A stretch of 64,000 nucleotides of DNA. It comes from CALKZN01 sp050633585. Its GTDB lineage: Bacteria; Pseudomonadota; Gammaproteobacteria; Arenicellales; Arenicellaceae. The stretch is from NCBI GenBank assembly GCA_050633585.1, contig JBOEGT010000025.1:42910-106909 (forward strand), read 5' to 3'. A program made the translations under genes and the position numbers. A model generated the notes under the pieces. That model saw only the letters and a list, made by a program, of their open reading frames with translations. It made no database searches and was not told where the DNA came from. How positions within the stretch are numbered: position 1 is the stretch's first letter; every line of letters begins with the position of its first letter. Positions 36,188 through 45,844 of this stretch are shown here, piece after piece.

Positions 36188-37000
36188 ATGGCGAATATTT
36201 TGATTTTTGATTCAGGCGTTGGCGGTTTGTCCATTGCGAAAGAAATTCATCAACGCCTGCCAGAACATAGGTTGGTGTTTGCAAGTGATAATGAAGCTTA
36301 TCCATACGGTATCAAAACACAAGAGGCATTGATTCCAAGAGTCGTCTCTGTCGTTAAAAAGCTTGTTCAAGTATCTCAAGCGGATATCTTAGTGGTGGCA
36401 TGTAATACCGCTAGTACGGTTGTGTTACCTGAGCTAAGAAAACACTTGTCGATTGATGTTGTTGGTGTTGTCCCAGCTATTAAGCCTGCGGCTAAGTTAA
36501 GTTTGAATAAACATATTGGAGTGTTGGCCACACCCGCGACGATCCATCGAAAATACACCCATGAACTCATTGCGTCATTTGCGAGTGATTGTCATGTCGA
36601 CATGATTGGATCTTCTGAGCTTGTGGAACTGGCTGAGCAAAAACTGCGTTCTGGTGAAGTCTCTACATTAGCGGTAAAGCAAGTCCTTGCTCAATGGCTA
36701 AGTGTAAATAACAAAATTGATACCATTGTGTTGGCATGCACGCATTTTCCATTGTTAAAAACAGAGCTCAATGATGCCTTTTTAGAGCATGGTCGAGATA
36801 TCCAGTGGATAGATTCAGCAAAAGGTATTGCAAAGCGAGTACAGTATTTATTAACGCCGACAAATAACCGTGTAAAAATTGCAGAAATCAATAAGGAAGT
36901 AAATATAGCGATATTTACCAAAAAAACAGATGTTAGCGTTCATTTTGAAAAAGTCTTGGTTGGTCTAGGTGTGGTCGAGGTCGGTATTATCGAGATCTAG
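36188..37000 (+). CDS. murI: Glutamate racemase
   Basis: A 270-residue enzyme that makes D-glutamate for peptidoglycan. The N-terminal FDSGVGGLSI, first catalytic Cys72 in VACNTAST and second Cys184 in VLACTHFPLL are all present. ATG 36188 is the start; an in-frame TTG two codons earlier is not needed. It closes the four-gene rightward run. No terminator is visible directly after it. Confidence 0.94.
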   Translation: MANILIFDSGVGGLSIAKEIHQRLPEHRLVFASDNEAYPYGIKTQEALIPRVVSVVKKLVQVSQADILVVACNTASTVVLPELRKHLSIDVVGVVPAIKPAAKLSLNKHIGVLATPATIHRKYTHELIASFASDCHVDMIGSSELVELAEQKLRSGEVSTLAVKQVLAQWLSVNNKIDTIVLACTHFPLLKTELNDAFLEHGRDIQWIDSAKGIAKRVQYLLTPTNNRVKIAEINKEVNIAIFTKKTDVSVHFEKVLVGLGVVEVGIIEI

Positions 37001-37326
37001 GGCCTGTTTACAATAAATTTACGCCAACATGAGTTTGCAAATAGCATAGATGAATGGCTTGTTTTCTGAATGCTTGAGGTTGGTTGATTTAGATTACATA
37101 TAATTTAAATGACATAAAATTTATGTTATTGTCGAGCCGCTGTATAGAAAAATAAATACAAGCTGGCAAGACTCCGTCTTTAGCGCATTAGGTATAGTGA
37201 GATAAAGTAAGGAAGTTAATGACGTACAAGATGTATCGTATGTAGGAAGTAAAGTAGTACAAGATGTATTAAAAAAATTAGCAGTACAAAAAATTAACGC
37301 TCAACGATCTAATATGGGGTAGTAGT
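37001..37326. other. Spacer before the giant adhesin gene
   Basis: 326 bp, AT-rich, no gene. It contains a 33-bp-period imperfect duplication with the shared core GTACAAGATGTAT at 37224-37236 and 37257-37269. It is the likely promoter and leader region of the inverse autotransporter. Confidence 0.55.
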
Positions 37327-40300
37327 ATGAGGCGGGTTCATTTTGATAAACGAACAATTGATTGTTTGAAGAAAATCAATGTTTCTATCACATGTACATT
37401 TTTATGTTGCACATCAGTGTGGGCTGGTGGCTCTACAGGGAATGCAACCTTTGGCGCTAAAATTGGCAACAGCACAGGTGAAGCCTATTTAAGTATATTT
37501 GCACCACTGGTTAGCACTGACGATAGTGTTATATTTTTCAATCCGCGCATTGAATTGGCAGAAGAAGGGGCTAATGAAGGTAATTTAGGTCTTGGATACC
37601 GTAAAGTACTCTCTAATCAAAAAGCGATTGTGGGTGCGAACCTGTACTACGATAGCAGTAAATCTAAATATGATAATCGCTTCAACCAATGGGGTATCGG
37701 CGTTGAATACTTATCCAACAATATTGACGCTCGAATTAATTATTATAAACCTGGCGATGATAAGCCTATTGCGGCTGAAATAGCGACACAGGATACGACT
37801 AGCAATACAGCTTCATCTCGTCGTGTGTCTTCTAGTCAGACGGTCAGCACGGGCATTGTTGGCTCATCTACAGCAACGACGAATGCAAATCAGTATGACG
37901 CTAACCGCATCGTTAATCGGCAGACTAGTACCCAAACAGATACCGTTCAAACCACGAGAACGACGACGACTAGAACAACAAATCGTGTTGTTACCACCAA
38001 TACGACGACTGACCGTTTATTTGAAAAACGGGAAGGTGGTCTGGAAGGTTTTGACGCTGAAATTGGTTATAAACTCCCGTTCAAAGGAAAATTTCCCGAA
38101 ACGCGAGTGTTTGTTGGATATTATGATTTCGAAGGCCCTTTTGAAAAGGAAGTAAAAGGTTTTAAAAGTCGTGTAGAAATGCGGGCAGGCCCATATTTGT
38201 CATTTGATGCTGAAGTATTTGAAGATGATGAGCTCAATGGCACGGACTATTATGTCGGCGCTCGCGTCAACATTCCGTTGGATAAACATTTTTTTAAAAA
38301 CCCTTTTAAGAAAAGAACCAGCGAAGACGATAAAAAAGCACTCAACAAGGCATTGCATGCACGTTTAGGCGAAGAGGTTGTTCGTGATGTGAATGTACAT
38401 GTTGCCGAATCAGACTTTGAAGAAAACCTAGCCAAACGAAAAGTAGCGACCCAGCGTCAAGCTCAAGAAAGAACCACGACATCAACGACGACTGAAACCA
38501 CCACTGAGCAAGTTGTTCGCGCATCGACTCAACAAGATCAAGAATACACGTCAGGTGGAAATACGATTACGGTCACGCATGTGGATAGTAACTCGACAGG
38601 CACCGATCAAGGCACAGCCGAAAATCCTAATACAACACTGGCATCGGCAAACACCACACAAACGACGGATCAAAATAATATCGTGCTCATCCATGCAGGT
38701 AGCAACCTAACGGGTGGCACGATTAATATTACTGATGAGCAACTATTGGTAGGACAAGGCGGTGGGCAAAATACCAGCATTAATACTGATCAAGGTGCCT
38801 TGGTGTTGCCTGATGCTAATGGCGCTACTGCGATTGCAACATTTAATAACGCCACAGTGCAAATCAACTCCGATAATGTGCGAGTGAACAACCTGACGCT
38901 TAATGGTGGCTCAATCACTACCGCGGCGGGTAATCATTCGAATCTAACTATTAGCAATATCACGGCGAATAATGGCACTGGCAATGTGATTAATTTGGGC
39001 CAGGGTGGAACCTTGAGTGACAATATCACTCTGGAAAACATCACGATCAATGGGGCGACAGGTAATGGTGTTGCCTTATTCAATGCGCAGGGTTCTGCGA
39101 ATGTGACTGCAACAAATATCAATGTGAATAACACCACGCAAAGTGGCTTGTTTGTTGACAATTCTTCTGCTGGATCGCAGTTCAATTTTGCGAATTCTTC
39201 CTTTAATAATTCCGGTGCGAATGGTATCGACCTGAACAATCCTAACGGGACATTCAGTTTTACGAATACAGATATTTTGAATGCGACAGGTGCGGCTTAT
39301 AACAGTATAGGTGGTGCGTCTACGGTCACATTTGATAACGCAAGCACGATCACTCAAAATAATGCGGGAAGTGCAGTTAATGTCAACAATGCTACGGGTG
39401 GTACGCAAACCTTTAATGGCTTAGTGACCGCGAACACGAGCACAGCGAATGGTATTAACTTGACTAATAATGCCGGAAGCACCTTTAATTTTATGGGTGG
39501 CCTTGATGTGGATACCACAACAGGAATAGGTTTCAATGCTGATAACGCTGGAACAGTGAATGTGATGGGTACGAATAATACGTTGGTTACTACCAGCGGA
39601 AAAGCTCTCGATTTGTCGGGTTCTGCGGTCAATATGCAATTCCAAAGCATTGCTGCAACTGGCGGCACGGCGGAAGGTATTGATATTGATAATACGACAG
39701 GCTCATTCACGGTTGCTGGCACCACGACTCTTAACAATTCTGGCGGGGACGGAATTAACATTAACGGCTCTGCGGCAACCTTTGATTTTCAAGGCTTAAC
39801 AACGATTGCCAATGCAGGTGATGAAGGCATTGCGCTGAATGGTGCTAATGGCAATGTGACCTTTGGTTCAGTTGACCTAGACAATGCAAATGGACGATTG
39901 ATTGAAATCTTGGGTGCGACGAATAATGTGACCTTCAATGGGGGTAATGTAGATAGTTCAACTAGTGCTAGTTTTGTGTCAATTATTCAGAATCAGCAAG
40001 CGGGTAGTACCATTGCGTTTAATAATGTCAACCTGACAGGCACCAATACGGGCACTCCTGATATTGTTAATATGCAAAACAATGCAGGTCGGGTTGATTT
40101 CGTTGGCGGCACAATCACGCAAACCGGAAACAATGATGCGGTTGATATCAATAATTTAGCGGCTAGCGGTGTGGTGAATATTGGCAGTAATATTGTGCAT
40201 AACAATAATACTGGCGATACAGTTGAGCTAGATGGCATTGCGGGTACCGTGAATATTACGGGCAATGTCACATCAACAGGAGGTAGTGGCGACTTGATCG

Positions 40301-43300
40301 CTATCGGTACTTCGACAGCTATTAACGGTGGCATGATTAATGTGACTGGTGGCACACTGATGGCAAACAATGGTGCGGGCATTAATGTTCAAGGAGTGAA
40401 TGCAGGATCTACTGTGAACATTACTTCGGCAATTGATATTACTAATGCATCCAGAGCTGTAAATGTTGGCAACAATGGCGGTACAGTCAATTTTGGTAAT
40501 ATTACCAGCACTGGTTCAACAGGTAATGCCATCACTGTTGATGGTGGCAATGGTACGTTTACTGCAGGCACTGTGACGGTAAATAATACTACTGGAACAG
40601 GTATCACGGTCTCTAATACCACGGGTGGCAGTGCAACATTCGGTGAGACTAATGTGACAGGCGCAACTGTCAATGGTATTGCCTTGGCTGGTAATCAGGC
40701 GAACATCCGTTTTGGTGAAACCACAATAACTAATTCGGGCACAAATGGTGTTGTCGTCACGGGCACCAATTCTGGCACGGTTGGTTTCGATGGTTTAACA
40801 GTCGCATTGAATGCTGATAACAGCACGGCGGTCAACCTCAATGGCGCGGTTATTAATGGCAATGTCTCAGCGGATGACTTTGATGTCACCAGCTCCACTG
40901 CGGTTGGCACCACGGGTGTTGATCTTGCCGGTACGACTGGCACGGGTTCCATTCAATTAGGTGACACCACCGCGGGTGGAGAAACAGCGTCGATTGCTGG
41001 AGTCAATGATGGCGTTAATTTTTCTGCAGCGACAAATGTTGGCTTTACGTTTGGTGATGGTGAAGGGGTGACAGACGCAACTTCCACCATTAGTGCAGTG
41101 ACGCCAATTTCAAGTGCAGGCGCATTGCCAACCAATGGCAGCTATGATTTTGATGATGTGACTTTCACGGGTGATACATCCGCTTTGGCAGGGCCTACTG
41201 TTTATTATGTTGATCAAAATGGCACGGGTACAGGGACGGTTGCGAATCCAGGTAGTGTTGCTGGCGCAGAAGCTGCCACGACAGATGTGATTGTTTTACT
41301 GGATACTGATCTTGATGGTATTTCAGACTTTATTGATGCCTCCAGTCCAGCGCAAGGCTCAGGAACTACACTCGATTTAGATGATAATCAATTGTTGTTG
41401 TCATTTGGTTTAGGTGATGCTGCGATTAACTTAGCCACTTTTGGTTTGACTGGCGGTGCGCCATCGAGCTTTTCATTCACAACGATCAATGCGTCCAGTA
41501 TTCTGAATGCGCCGACGAGTGGCATAGATACAGTCAGAGCGACATTAACCACAAGTGGTGCTAATGATACTGTCGCTATTTCTGGCACAGGTTCTATCTT
41601 AAATACTACGATCACGAATGATGGCACAGGCGATGCGGTATCCGTTGCACCGACAACGGATGGTACTGTGACTATTAGTGGTAGTGATTTAACTGGTGGT
41701 GATTCAGCGTTAGATGTGGGTGACAATGGGCAGAATGTAGAATTAGTCCTGAATAACAACACATTTGCGACAACCGCGAGTGGTGCTGGAAACATTATTG
41801 ATGTGAATGGCGGCGGTGCAGGCACGGTGACTGTCAGTAATTTCAATAATCAAACAGTGAGTGGGGCAGGTGCAGAAACAGGCGGTGTTGTGTTTAATGA
41901 TGTCGTTTTTGATGCGAACACTACGATGGCTGGCATTCAGTCTGTCGGTGGCGGTAATAGTGTTATTGGCACAACGGGTAGTAGGGTTGAAGGCGATGGA
42001 TTGTCTTTCACGAATGTCACGGGAGAATTATCCTTTAATGATCTGGATATTGCGAATAATGGAGGCACGGGTCTAGAGATTAAAAACCCGCCAGCCAATG
42101 CGTTCACATTCAATACCGCCGACGGCACGATTGATACCACGAATGGGTCAGCCATAGATATTGATCCAGTGACAGTTGGCTTGACGCTAGATAGTGTGTC
42201 ATCGACTAATGCGACTGGTAGTGGTTTGAATTTTGAAGATGTGTTGGGTGCGGTCACGATCAATAATGGCGTGACCGTTTCAGGTGCTGGTGTTGATGGG
42301 ATTAATATTGAAGACTCTGCTGCCACATTTAATTTTAATGGCATAACAGACATTGATAATGCAACCGGCCGTGGCGTGGATTTGCGCGGCGGCAATGGCA
42401 CAGTAAGCTTTGCCAACGTGGATATCGATAATTCTACGTTGAGTGACTTCTCAGTCACTAATAACACTAATGCGGTTACGGTTACCGCAGGCACAATTGA
42501 TTCTCCAACATCAGCCAATGGCGGCGTTTCCTTGAATGGTGGTTCGGCCAATGTGACTATTGGTGCCGATATCACCAATGTGAATGGACTGGCAGTACAA
42601 GTGGCAAATAGAACGTCAGGTACCGCGACATTCAATGGCGATATCACCAGCTCAGGAGCAGGTGCGACGGGTGTCTCTATTCAAGACAATTCGGTGAGTT
42701 TGGTCGATTTTAACGGCCAGTTGGATATTGATGGGCAAGGAGTAAGCTTAACAAACAACACGGTAGGCTCAGAAATTCGCTTTGATGGTGGTTTGGATAT
42801 CAGCAGCGGCGCGAATACGGCATTTTTAGCGAATAACAGTGGCACTGTGACGGTAAGCAATGCGGCAACAGAAACGATTACAACTACTTCTGGTACAGCT
42901 ATTAATGTTGATGGCACAACACTTAATGGCACCTTTGACTCTGTTTCTGCGTCAGCCTTGAACGGCAATCGTGGCATTGACATGAACAATGCTTTGGGTA
43001 GTGTCAATATTAATGGCGGCACGCTAACGAGTACTGGTGCTGGTAATGTGATCAATGTCAATGGTGGTTCAAATAGCCTGACATTTACAGGCAATATCAA
43101 TCAATCAGGCAGTGGTTCAACAGTTAATGCGTCTGGTCATAGCGGTGGTTCGTTGATTTTTAACACGGGAATCTTAGCCACAACAAATGGCAACGGCTTG
43201 CAATTTAATGATGCAGACGGAACGTATACATTTAATGGTACGACTACTTTGAATGGTGGAGATGCAGGTATTGATATTACTAATGGCTCGGCAGGATCTT

Positions 43301-45732
43301 TCACATTCGGAACGAATACGTCTATCACTAACCCTACCGGTACCGGCTTGAATGTTAATGGTTCAGCTGCAACGGTAAACTATCAAGGTTCAATTGCGAA
43401 AAATACGGCTGGGAATATAGTCACCATTGACTCGAATACTGGCGGCAGCACGACCTTGTCAGGCTCACTGAATGCAAGCGGTGTAAGTGGCGGCATCTTA
43501 GTTCAAGATAATACTGGTGGCGTGAATACCTTCTCGGGAGCTGCGACATTAAACACAGGAACTAATGCGGGAGTGACATTAGCGAATAATACGGGGTCGA
43601 CAACCAATTTCACGAATGTATTAGATATTGATACGACAACAGGTACCGGTTTTAGTGCAACAGGCGGTGGAACGGTCAATGTTGCTGCCACAGCCGGTGA
43701 TCAAAGCATTCGCAGCACCTCTGGCAATGGTTTAATTCTCAATGGCGTGAGTAGTTCGACAGGCATTAACTTTGACAGCATCGATACAGGTGATACAGCT
43801 AGTGCTGCAAACGGGATTGCTATTACCAATACAACAGGTGCTGGAGCAATCAATGTTGCTACGATTGATATTGATAATGCTTCCACGAGCGCGATTTCCG
43901 TCAATAACAGTGCAAATGTTGTCAACATCAACGGTGGCACAGCCTCAAGTGGTGGCACGATACTTGATGTCAATGGTGGTGCTGCGAATGTGAATGTTGC
44001 TGCCAATCTAAGCAACACATCAGGTCGAATCGTGAATGTGATGAATCGCACGGGCGGGACCGTTACAGTCAGTGGTGATATTAATGGTGCTGGTACGGGT
44101 ATCAATGTATCGAATAATACTGGTGGAACCACAACGTTCTCTGGTAGTTCCAAGGTTATTAATACCGGCACGAATACGGCTGTTAATTTAGTAGCAAATT
44201 CGAGCAATACTGTGAATTTTACGAATGGTGGTTTGGATATTGATACCACCTCTGGAACAGGGTTCAATGTTACTGGTGTTGGTAATGTGAATGTGACAGG
44301 TGCCAATAACTCAGTCACGACAACCACCGGCACAGCGGTGAACATAGTCAATAGCTTGCTAGGGGCTTCAGGAGTGACTTTTGAAACGGTGAGTTCAAAT
44401 GGTGCAACAAACGGTATTATTTTGAATAATACCGGTTCATCGGTATTCACGGTTACCGGTACGGGAACAACGAATGGCTCTGGAGGTACGATTCAGAACT
44501 CAACGGGTTCAGCGGTGCTATTAACGAATGCCAATAATGTGTCGCTGAGTAATATGAATATCAACAATAGTGCTTTGCATGGCATTCAAGGAACGACTGT
44601 TTCGGATATCGATTTGAATAATGTTCAATTCACCAACATTGGCAGCACGACGGGTCATCATGGCGTATTTTTATCAAACCTATCTGGAACAGGTGCGGAT
44701 GCGAGTGTATTTGATGATGTGACATATTCAAACATTGCTGGGCGAGGTATTTTTGTGAATAACACGACAAGCAATGGTGAGTTAACCGTACAAGGTGCAA
44801 GTAGCTTCTCGGGCATTGGTTTACAAGGTATTTTACTGGAAACCAATGGTGCTGGTGCAGGTATTACATCCACGATTGGGAACACATCGGCTCAAGGTGT
44901 TGGGGAGACCGTTACCTTTAGTGGTACTGGCGCAGCTGGGATTGCTGTGAATGCCAATACGGGCACACAAACCACAACCGTTAGGAATTCTTTATTCAAT
45001 GCGGGGGCGTCTGATTTACCGAATGCAATTGAAGGTTCATCTTCAGGCATAGCAGGAAATTCTAGCCTAACAGCGACTGTTACAGGCAATAATATTACCA
45101 TTCCAAATGGCGCTGGCACAGGTCGAGGAGGCATCAGTTTCAATGCCAGCAGCGCGGTAGGCTCTGGTTCGGCGAACGGCACGGTTAGTGATAATACGAT
45201 TACTTCAAATGAGCAATCGGTTTTTGGTATTAATATTAGCAATACAGGAAATAGTGCGGCGAGTGACAATAATTGGACAATTAATAACAATACGATTAAT
45301 TTAACGGCAACAGGTGCCGCGGCGACAACTCAAGGTATTTTTGTTGAAGCAAATAGTACAACTGCTCCTGCAGGAATAAGTGCTACGATTACCAATAATA
45401 ATGTGACGGCAACGGGTGGAAGTGGTTTTACCACCGGTATTGGCGTGATTGCGGGTAATGCTAATAATGCAAATCAAGGCACGGTCTGTACCACCATTTC
45501 AGGTAATACAGCGAGTGCACCAAATGGTACGTTGGATGGCAATGTTCCTGCAGGTTCAGCTGACATAGTGGTGTTGAGTTTTTCTACAAACACCATTAGT
45601 TTGACAGGCTTGCCGGTGGGTAATGCAACAGCTGCGCAAGTAGATACATTAGTCACGACAAATAATACGGCAGACACCTTTGCATTTCCAAATGCAGTAG
45701 CAAGCTATGCAGGCATTGCGGCTTGTCCGTAG
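37327..45732 (+). CDS. Giant inverse autotransporter adhesin
   Basis: A 2801-residue protein. A signal peptide ends near VWA (residue 33). Residues about 36-330 form an intimin/invasin-type (inverse autotransporter) beta-barrel: FNPRIELAEE, GNLGLGYRKV, VGANLYYDSSKSKYDNRF and INYYKP, and later GFDAEIGYKLPF, VFVGYYDF and DYYVGARVNIPL. A Thr/Ser/Arg-rich insertion (148-232) interrupts the barrel. A helical and Thr-rich linker (331-412) leads to an Asn/Gly/Thr-rich passenger, probably a right-handed beta-helix, in two modules starting at about 413 and 1290. Only two Cys, 2721 and 2800, were seen after the signal peptide. It should be a surface adhesin; the ligand is unknown. No LysM or Ig-like domain was recognised. 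Confidence 0.88.
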   Translation: MRRVHFDKRTIDCLKKINVSITCTFLCCTSVWAGGSTGNATFGAKIGNSTGEAYLSIFAPLVSTDDSVIFFNPRIELAEEGANEGNLGLGYRKVLSNQKAIVGANLYYDSSKSKYDNRFNQWGIGVEYLSNNIDARINYYKPGDDKPIAAEIATQDTTSNTASSRRVSSSQTVSTGIVGSSTATTNANQYDANRIVNRQTSTQTDTVQTTRTTTTRTTNRVVTTNTTTDRLFEKREGGLEGFDAEIGYKLPFKGKFPETRVFVGYYDFEGPFEKEVKGFKSRVEMRAGPYLSFDAEVFEDDELNGTDYYVGARVNIPLDKHFFKNPFKKRTSEDDKKALNKALHARLGEEVVRDVNVHVAESDFEENLAKRKVATQRQAQERTTTSTTTETTTEQVVRASTQQDQEYTSGGNTITVTHVDSNSTGTDQGTAENPNTTLASANTTQTTDQNNIVLIHAGSNLTGGTINITDEQLLVGQGGGQNTSINTDQGALVLPDANGATAIATFNNATVQINSDNVRVNNLTLNGGSITTAAGNHSNLTISNITANNGTGNVINLGQGGTLSDNITLENITINGATGNGVALFNAQGSANVTATNINVNNTTQSGLFVDNSSAGSQFNFANSSFNNSGANGIDLNNPNGTFSFTNTDILNATGAAYNSIGGASTVTFDNASTITQNNAGSAVNVNNATGGTQTFNGLVTANTSTANGINLTNNAGSTFNFMGGLDVDTTTGIGFNADNAGTVNVMGTNNTLVTTSGKALDLSGSAVNMQFQSIAATGGTAEGIDIDNTTGSFTVAGTTTLNNSGGDGININGSAATFDFQGLTTIANAGDEGIALNGANGNVTFGSVDLDNANGRLIEILGATNNVTFNGGNVDSSTSASFVSIIQNQQAGSTIAFNNVNLTGTNTGTPDIVNMQNNAGRVDFVGGTITQTGNNDAVDINNLAASGVVNIGSNIVHNNNTGDTVELDGIAGTVNITGNVTSTGGSGDLIAIGTSTAINGGMINVTGGTLMANNGAGINVQGVNAGSTVNITSAIDITNASRAVNVGNNGGTVNFGNITSTGSTGNAITVDGGNGTFTAGTVTVNNTTGTGITVSNTTGGSATFGETNVTGATVNGIALAGNQANIRFGETTITNSGTNGVVVTGTNSGTVGFDGLTVALNADNSTAVNLNGAVINGNVSADDFDVTSSTAVGTTGVDLAGTTGTGSIQLGDTTAGGETASIAGVNDGVNFSAATNVGFTFGDGEGVTDATSTISAVTPISSAGALPTNGSYDFDDVTFTGDTSALAGPTVYYVDQNGTGTGTVANPGSVAGAEAATTDVIVLLDTDLDGISDFIDASSPAQGSGTTLDLDDNQLLLSFGLGDAAINLATFGLTGGAPSSFSFTTINASSILNAPTSGIDTVRATLTTSGANDTVAISGTGSILNTTITNDGTGDAVSVAPTTDGTVTISGSDLTGGDSALDVGDNGQNVELVLNNNTFATTASGAGNIIDVNGGGAGTVTVSNFNNQTVSGAGAETGGVVFNDVVFDANTTMAGIQSVGGGNSVIGTTGSRVEGDGLSFTNVTGELSFNDLDIANNGGTGLEIKNPPANAFTFNTADGTIDTTNGSAIDIDPVTVGLTLDSVSSTNATGSGLNFEDVLGAVTINNGVTVSGAGVDGINIEDSAATFNFNGITDIDNATGRGVDLRGGNGTVSFANVDIDNSTLSDFSVTNNTNAVTVTAGTIDSPTSANGGVSLNGGSANVTIGADITNVNGLAVQVANRTSGTATFNGDITSSGAGATGVSIQDNSVSLVDFNGQLDIDGQGVSLTNNTVGSEIRFDGGLDISSGANTAFLANNSGTVTVSNAATETITTTSGTAINVDGTTLNGTFDSVSASALNGNRGIDMNNALGSVNINGGTLTSTGAGNVINVNGGSNSLTFTGNINQSGSGSTVNASGHSGGSLIFNTGILATTNGNGLQFNDADGTYTFNGTTTLNGGDAGIDITNGSAGSFTFGTNTSITNPTGTGLNVNGSAATVNYQGSIAKNTAGNIVTIDSNTGGSTTLSGSLNASGVSGGILVQDNTGGVNTFSGAATLNTGTNAGVTLANNTGSTTNFTNVLDIDTTTGTGFSATGGGTVNVAATAGDQSIRSTSGNGLILNGVSSSTGINFDSIDTGDTASAANGIAITNTTGAGAINVATIDIDNASTSAISVNNSANVVNINGGTASSGGTILDVNGGAANVNVAANLSNTSGRIVNVMNRTGGTVTVSGDINGAGTGINVSNNTGGTTTFSGSSKVINTGTNTAVNLVANSSNTVNFTNGGLDIDTTSGTGFNVTGVGNVNVTGANNSVTTTTGTAVNIVNSLLGASGVTFETVSSNGATNGIILNNTGSSVFTVTGTGTTNGSGGTIQNSTGSAVLLTNANNVSLSNMNINNSALHGIQGTTVSDIDLNNVQFTNIGSTTGHHGVFLSNLSGTGADASVFDDVTYSNIAGRGIFVNNTTSNGELTVQGASSFSGIGLQGILLETNGAGAGITSTIGNTSAQGVGETVTFSGTGAAGIAVNANTGTQTTTVRNSLFNAGASDLPNAIEGSSSGIAGNSSLTATVTGNNITIPNGAGTGRGGISFNASSAVGSGSANGTVSDNTITSNEQSVFGINISNTGNSAASDNNWTINNNTINLTATGAAATTQGIFVEANSTTAPAGISATITNNNVTATGGSGFTTGIGVIAGNANNANQGTVCTTISGNTASAPNGTLDGNVPAGSADIVVLSFSTNTISLTGLPVGNATAAQVDTLVTTNNTADTFAFPNAVASYAGIAACP
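37768..38022 (+). other. Thr/Arg-rich insertion in the adhesin beta-barrel
   Basis: Residues 148-232 of the adhesin are low-complexity, Ser/Thr/Arg/Asn-rich (such as TTRTTTTRTTNRVVTTNTTT). They lie between two groups of barrel-like strands. In ordinary intimins the corresponding loops are short. Confidence 0.7.
41194..41400 (+). other. Start of second passenger module
   Basis: Residues 1290-1357 of the adhesin (YYVDQNGTGTGTVANP, then LDDNQLLLSFGLG) repeat the layout of residues 413-480 (THVDSNSTGTDQGTAENP, then TDEQLLVGQGGG). This marks a second copy of the module head about 880 residues downstream. Confidence 0.65.
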
Positions 45733-45751
45733 ACTTCTTATAGGATCAAAG

Positions 45752-45778
45752 CAGCGGTTAGAAGTGACCGCTGTTTTT
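45752..45778 (+). terminator. Terminator after the adhesin gene
   Basis: CAGCGGT/ACCGCTG stem, 8-nt loop, followed by TTTTT, about 20 bp after the stop codon. Confidence 0.8.
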
Positions 45779-45844
45779 ATTTAAAGGTGCTTTAAAAAAG
45801 CAATAAAAATAGTAACCAGAAGTATAGAAATACAGGAGTTATAT

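Noticed and set aside
38250..45677. Many long minus-strand open frames inside the adhesin gene
   Set aside because: They are opposite a repetitive Asn/Thr/Gly-rich gene whose codon pattern leaves the reverse frames open. Their proteins are Pro/Val/Leu/Ala-rich low-complexity with no motif or ribosome site.
38563..45732. CRISPR-like or tandem DNA repeats in the adhesin
   Set aside because: Repeats are degenerate and protein-level, with no constant repeat and unique-spacer alternation.
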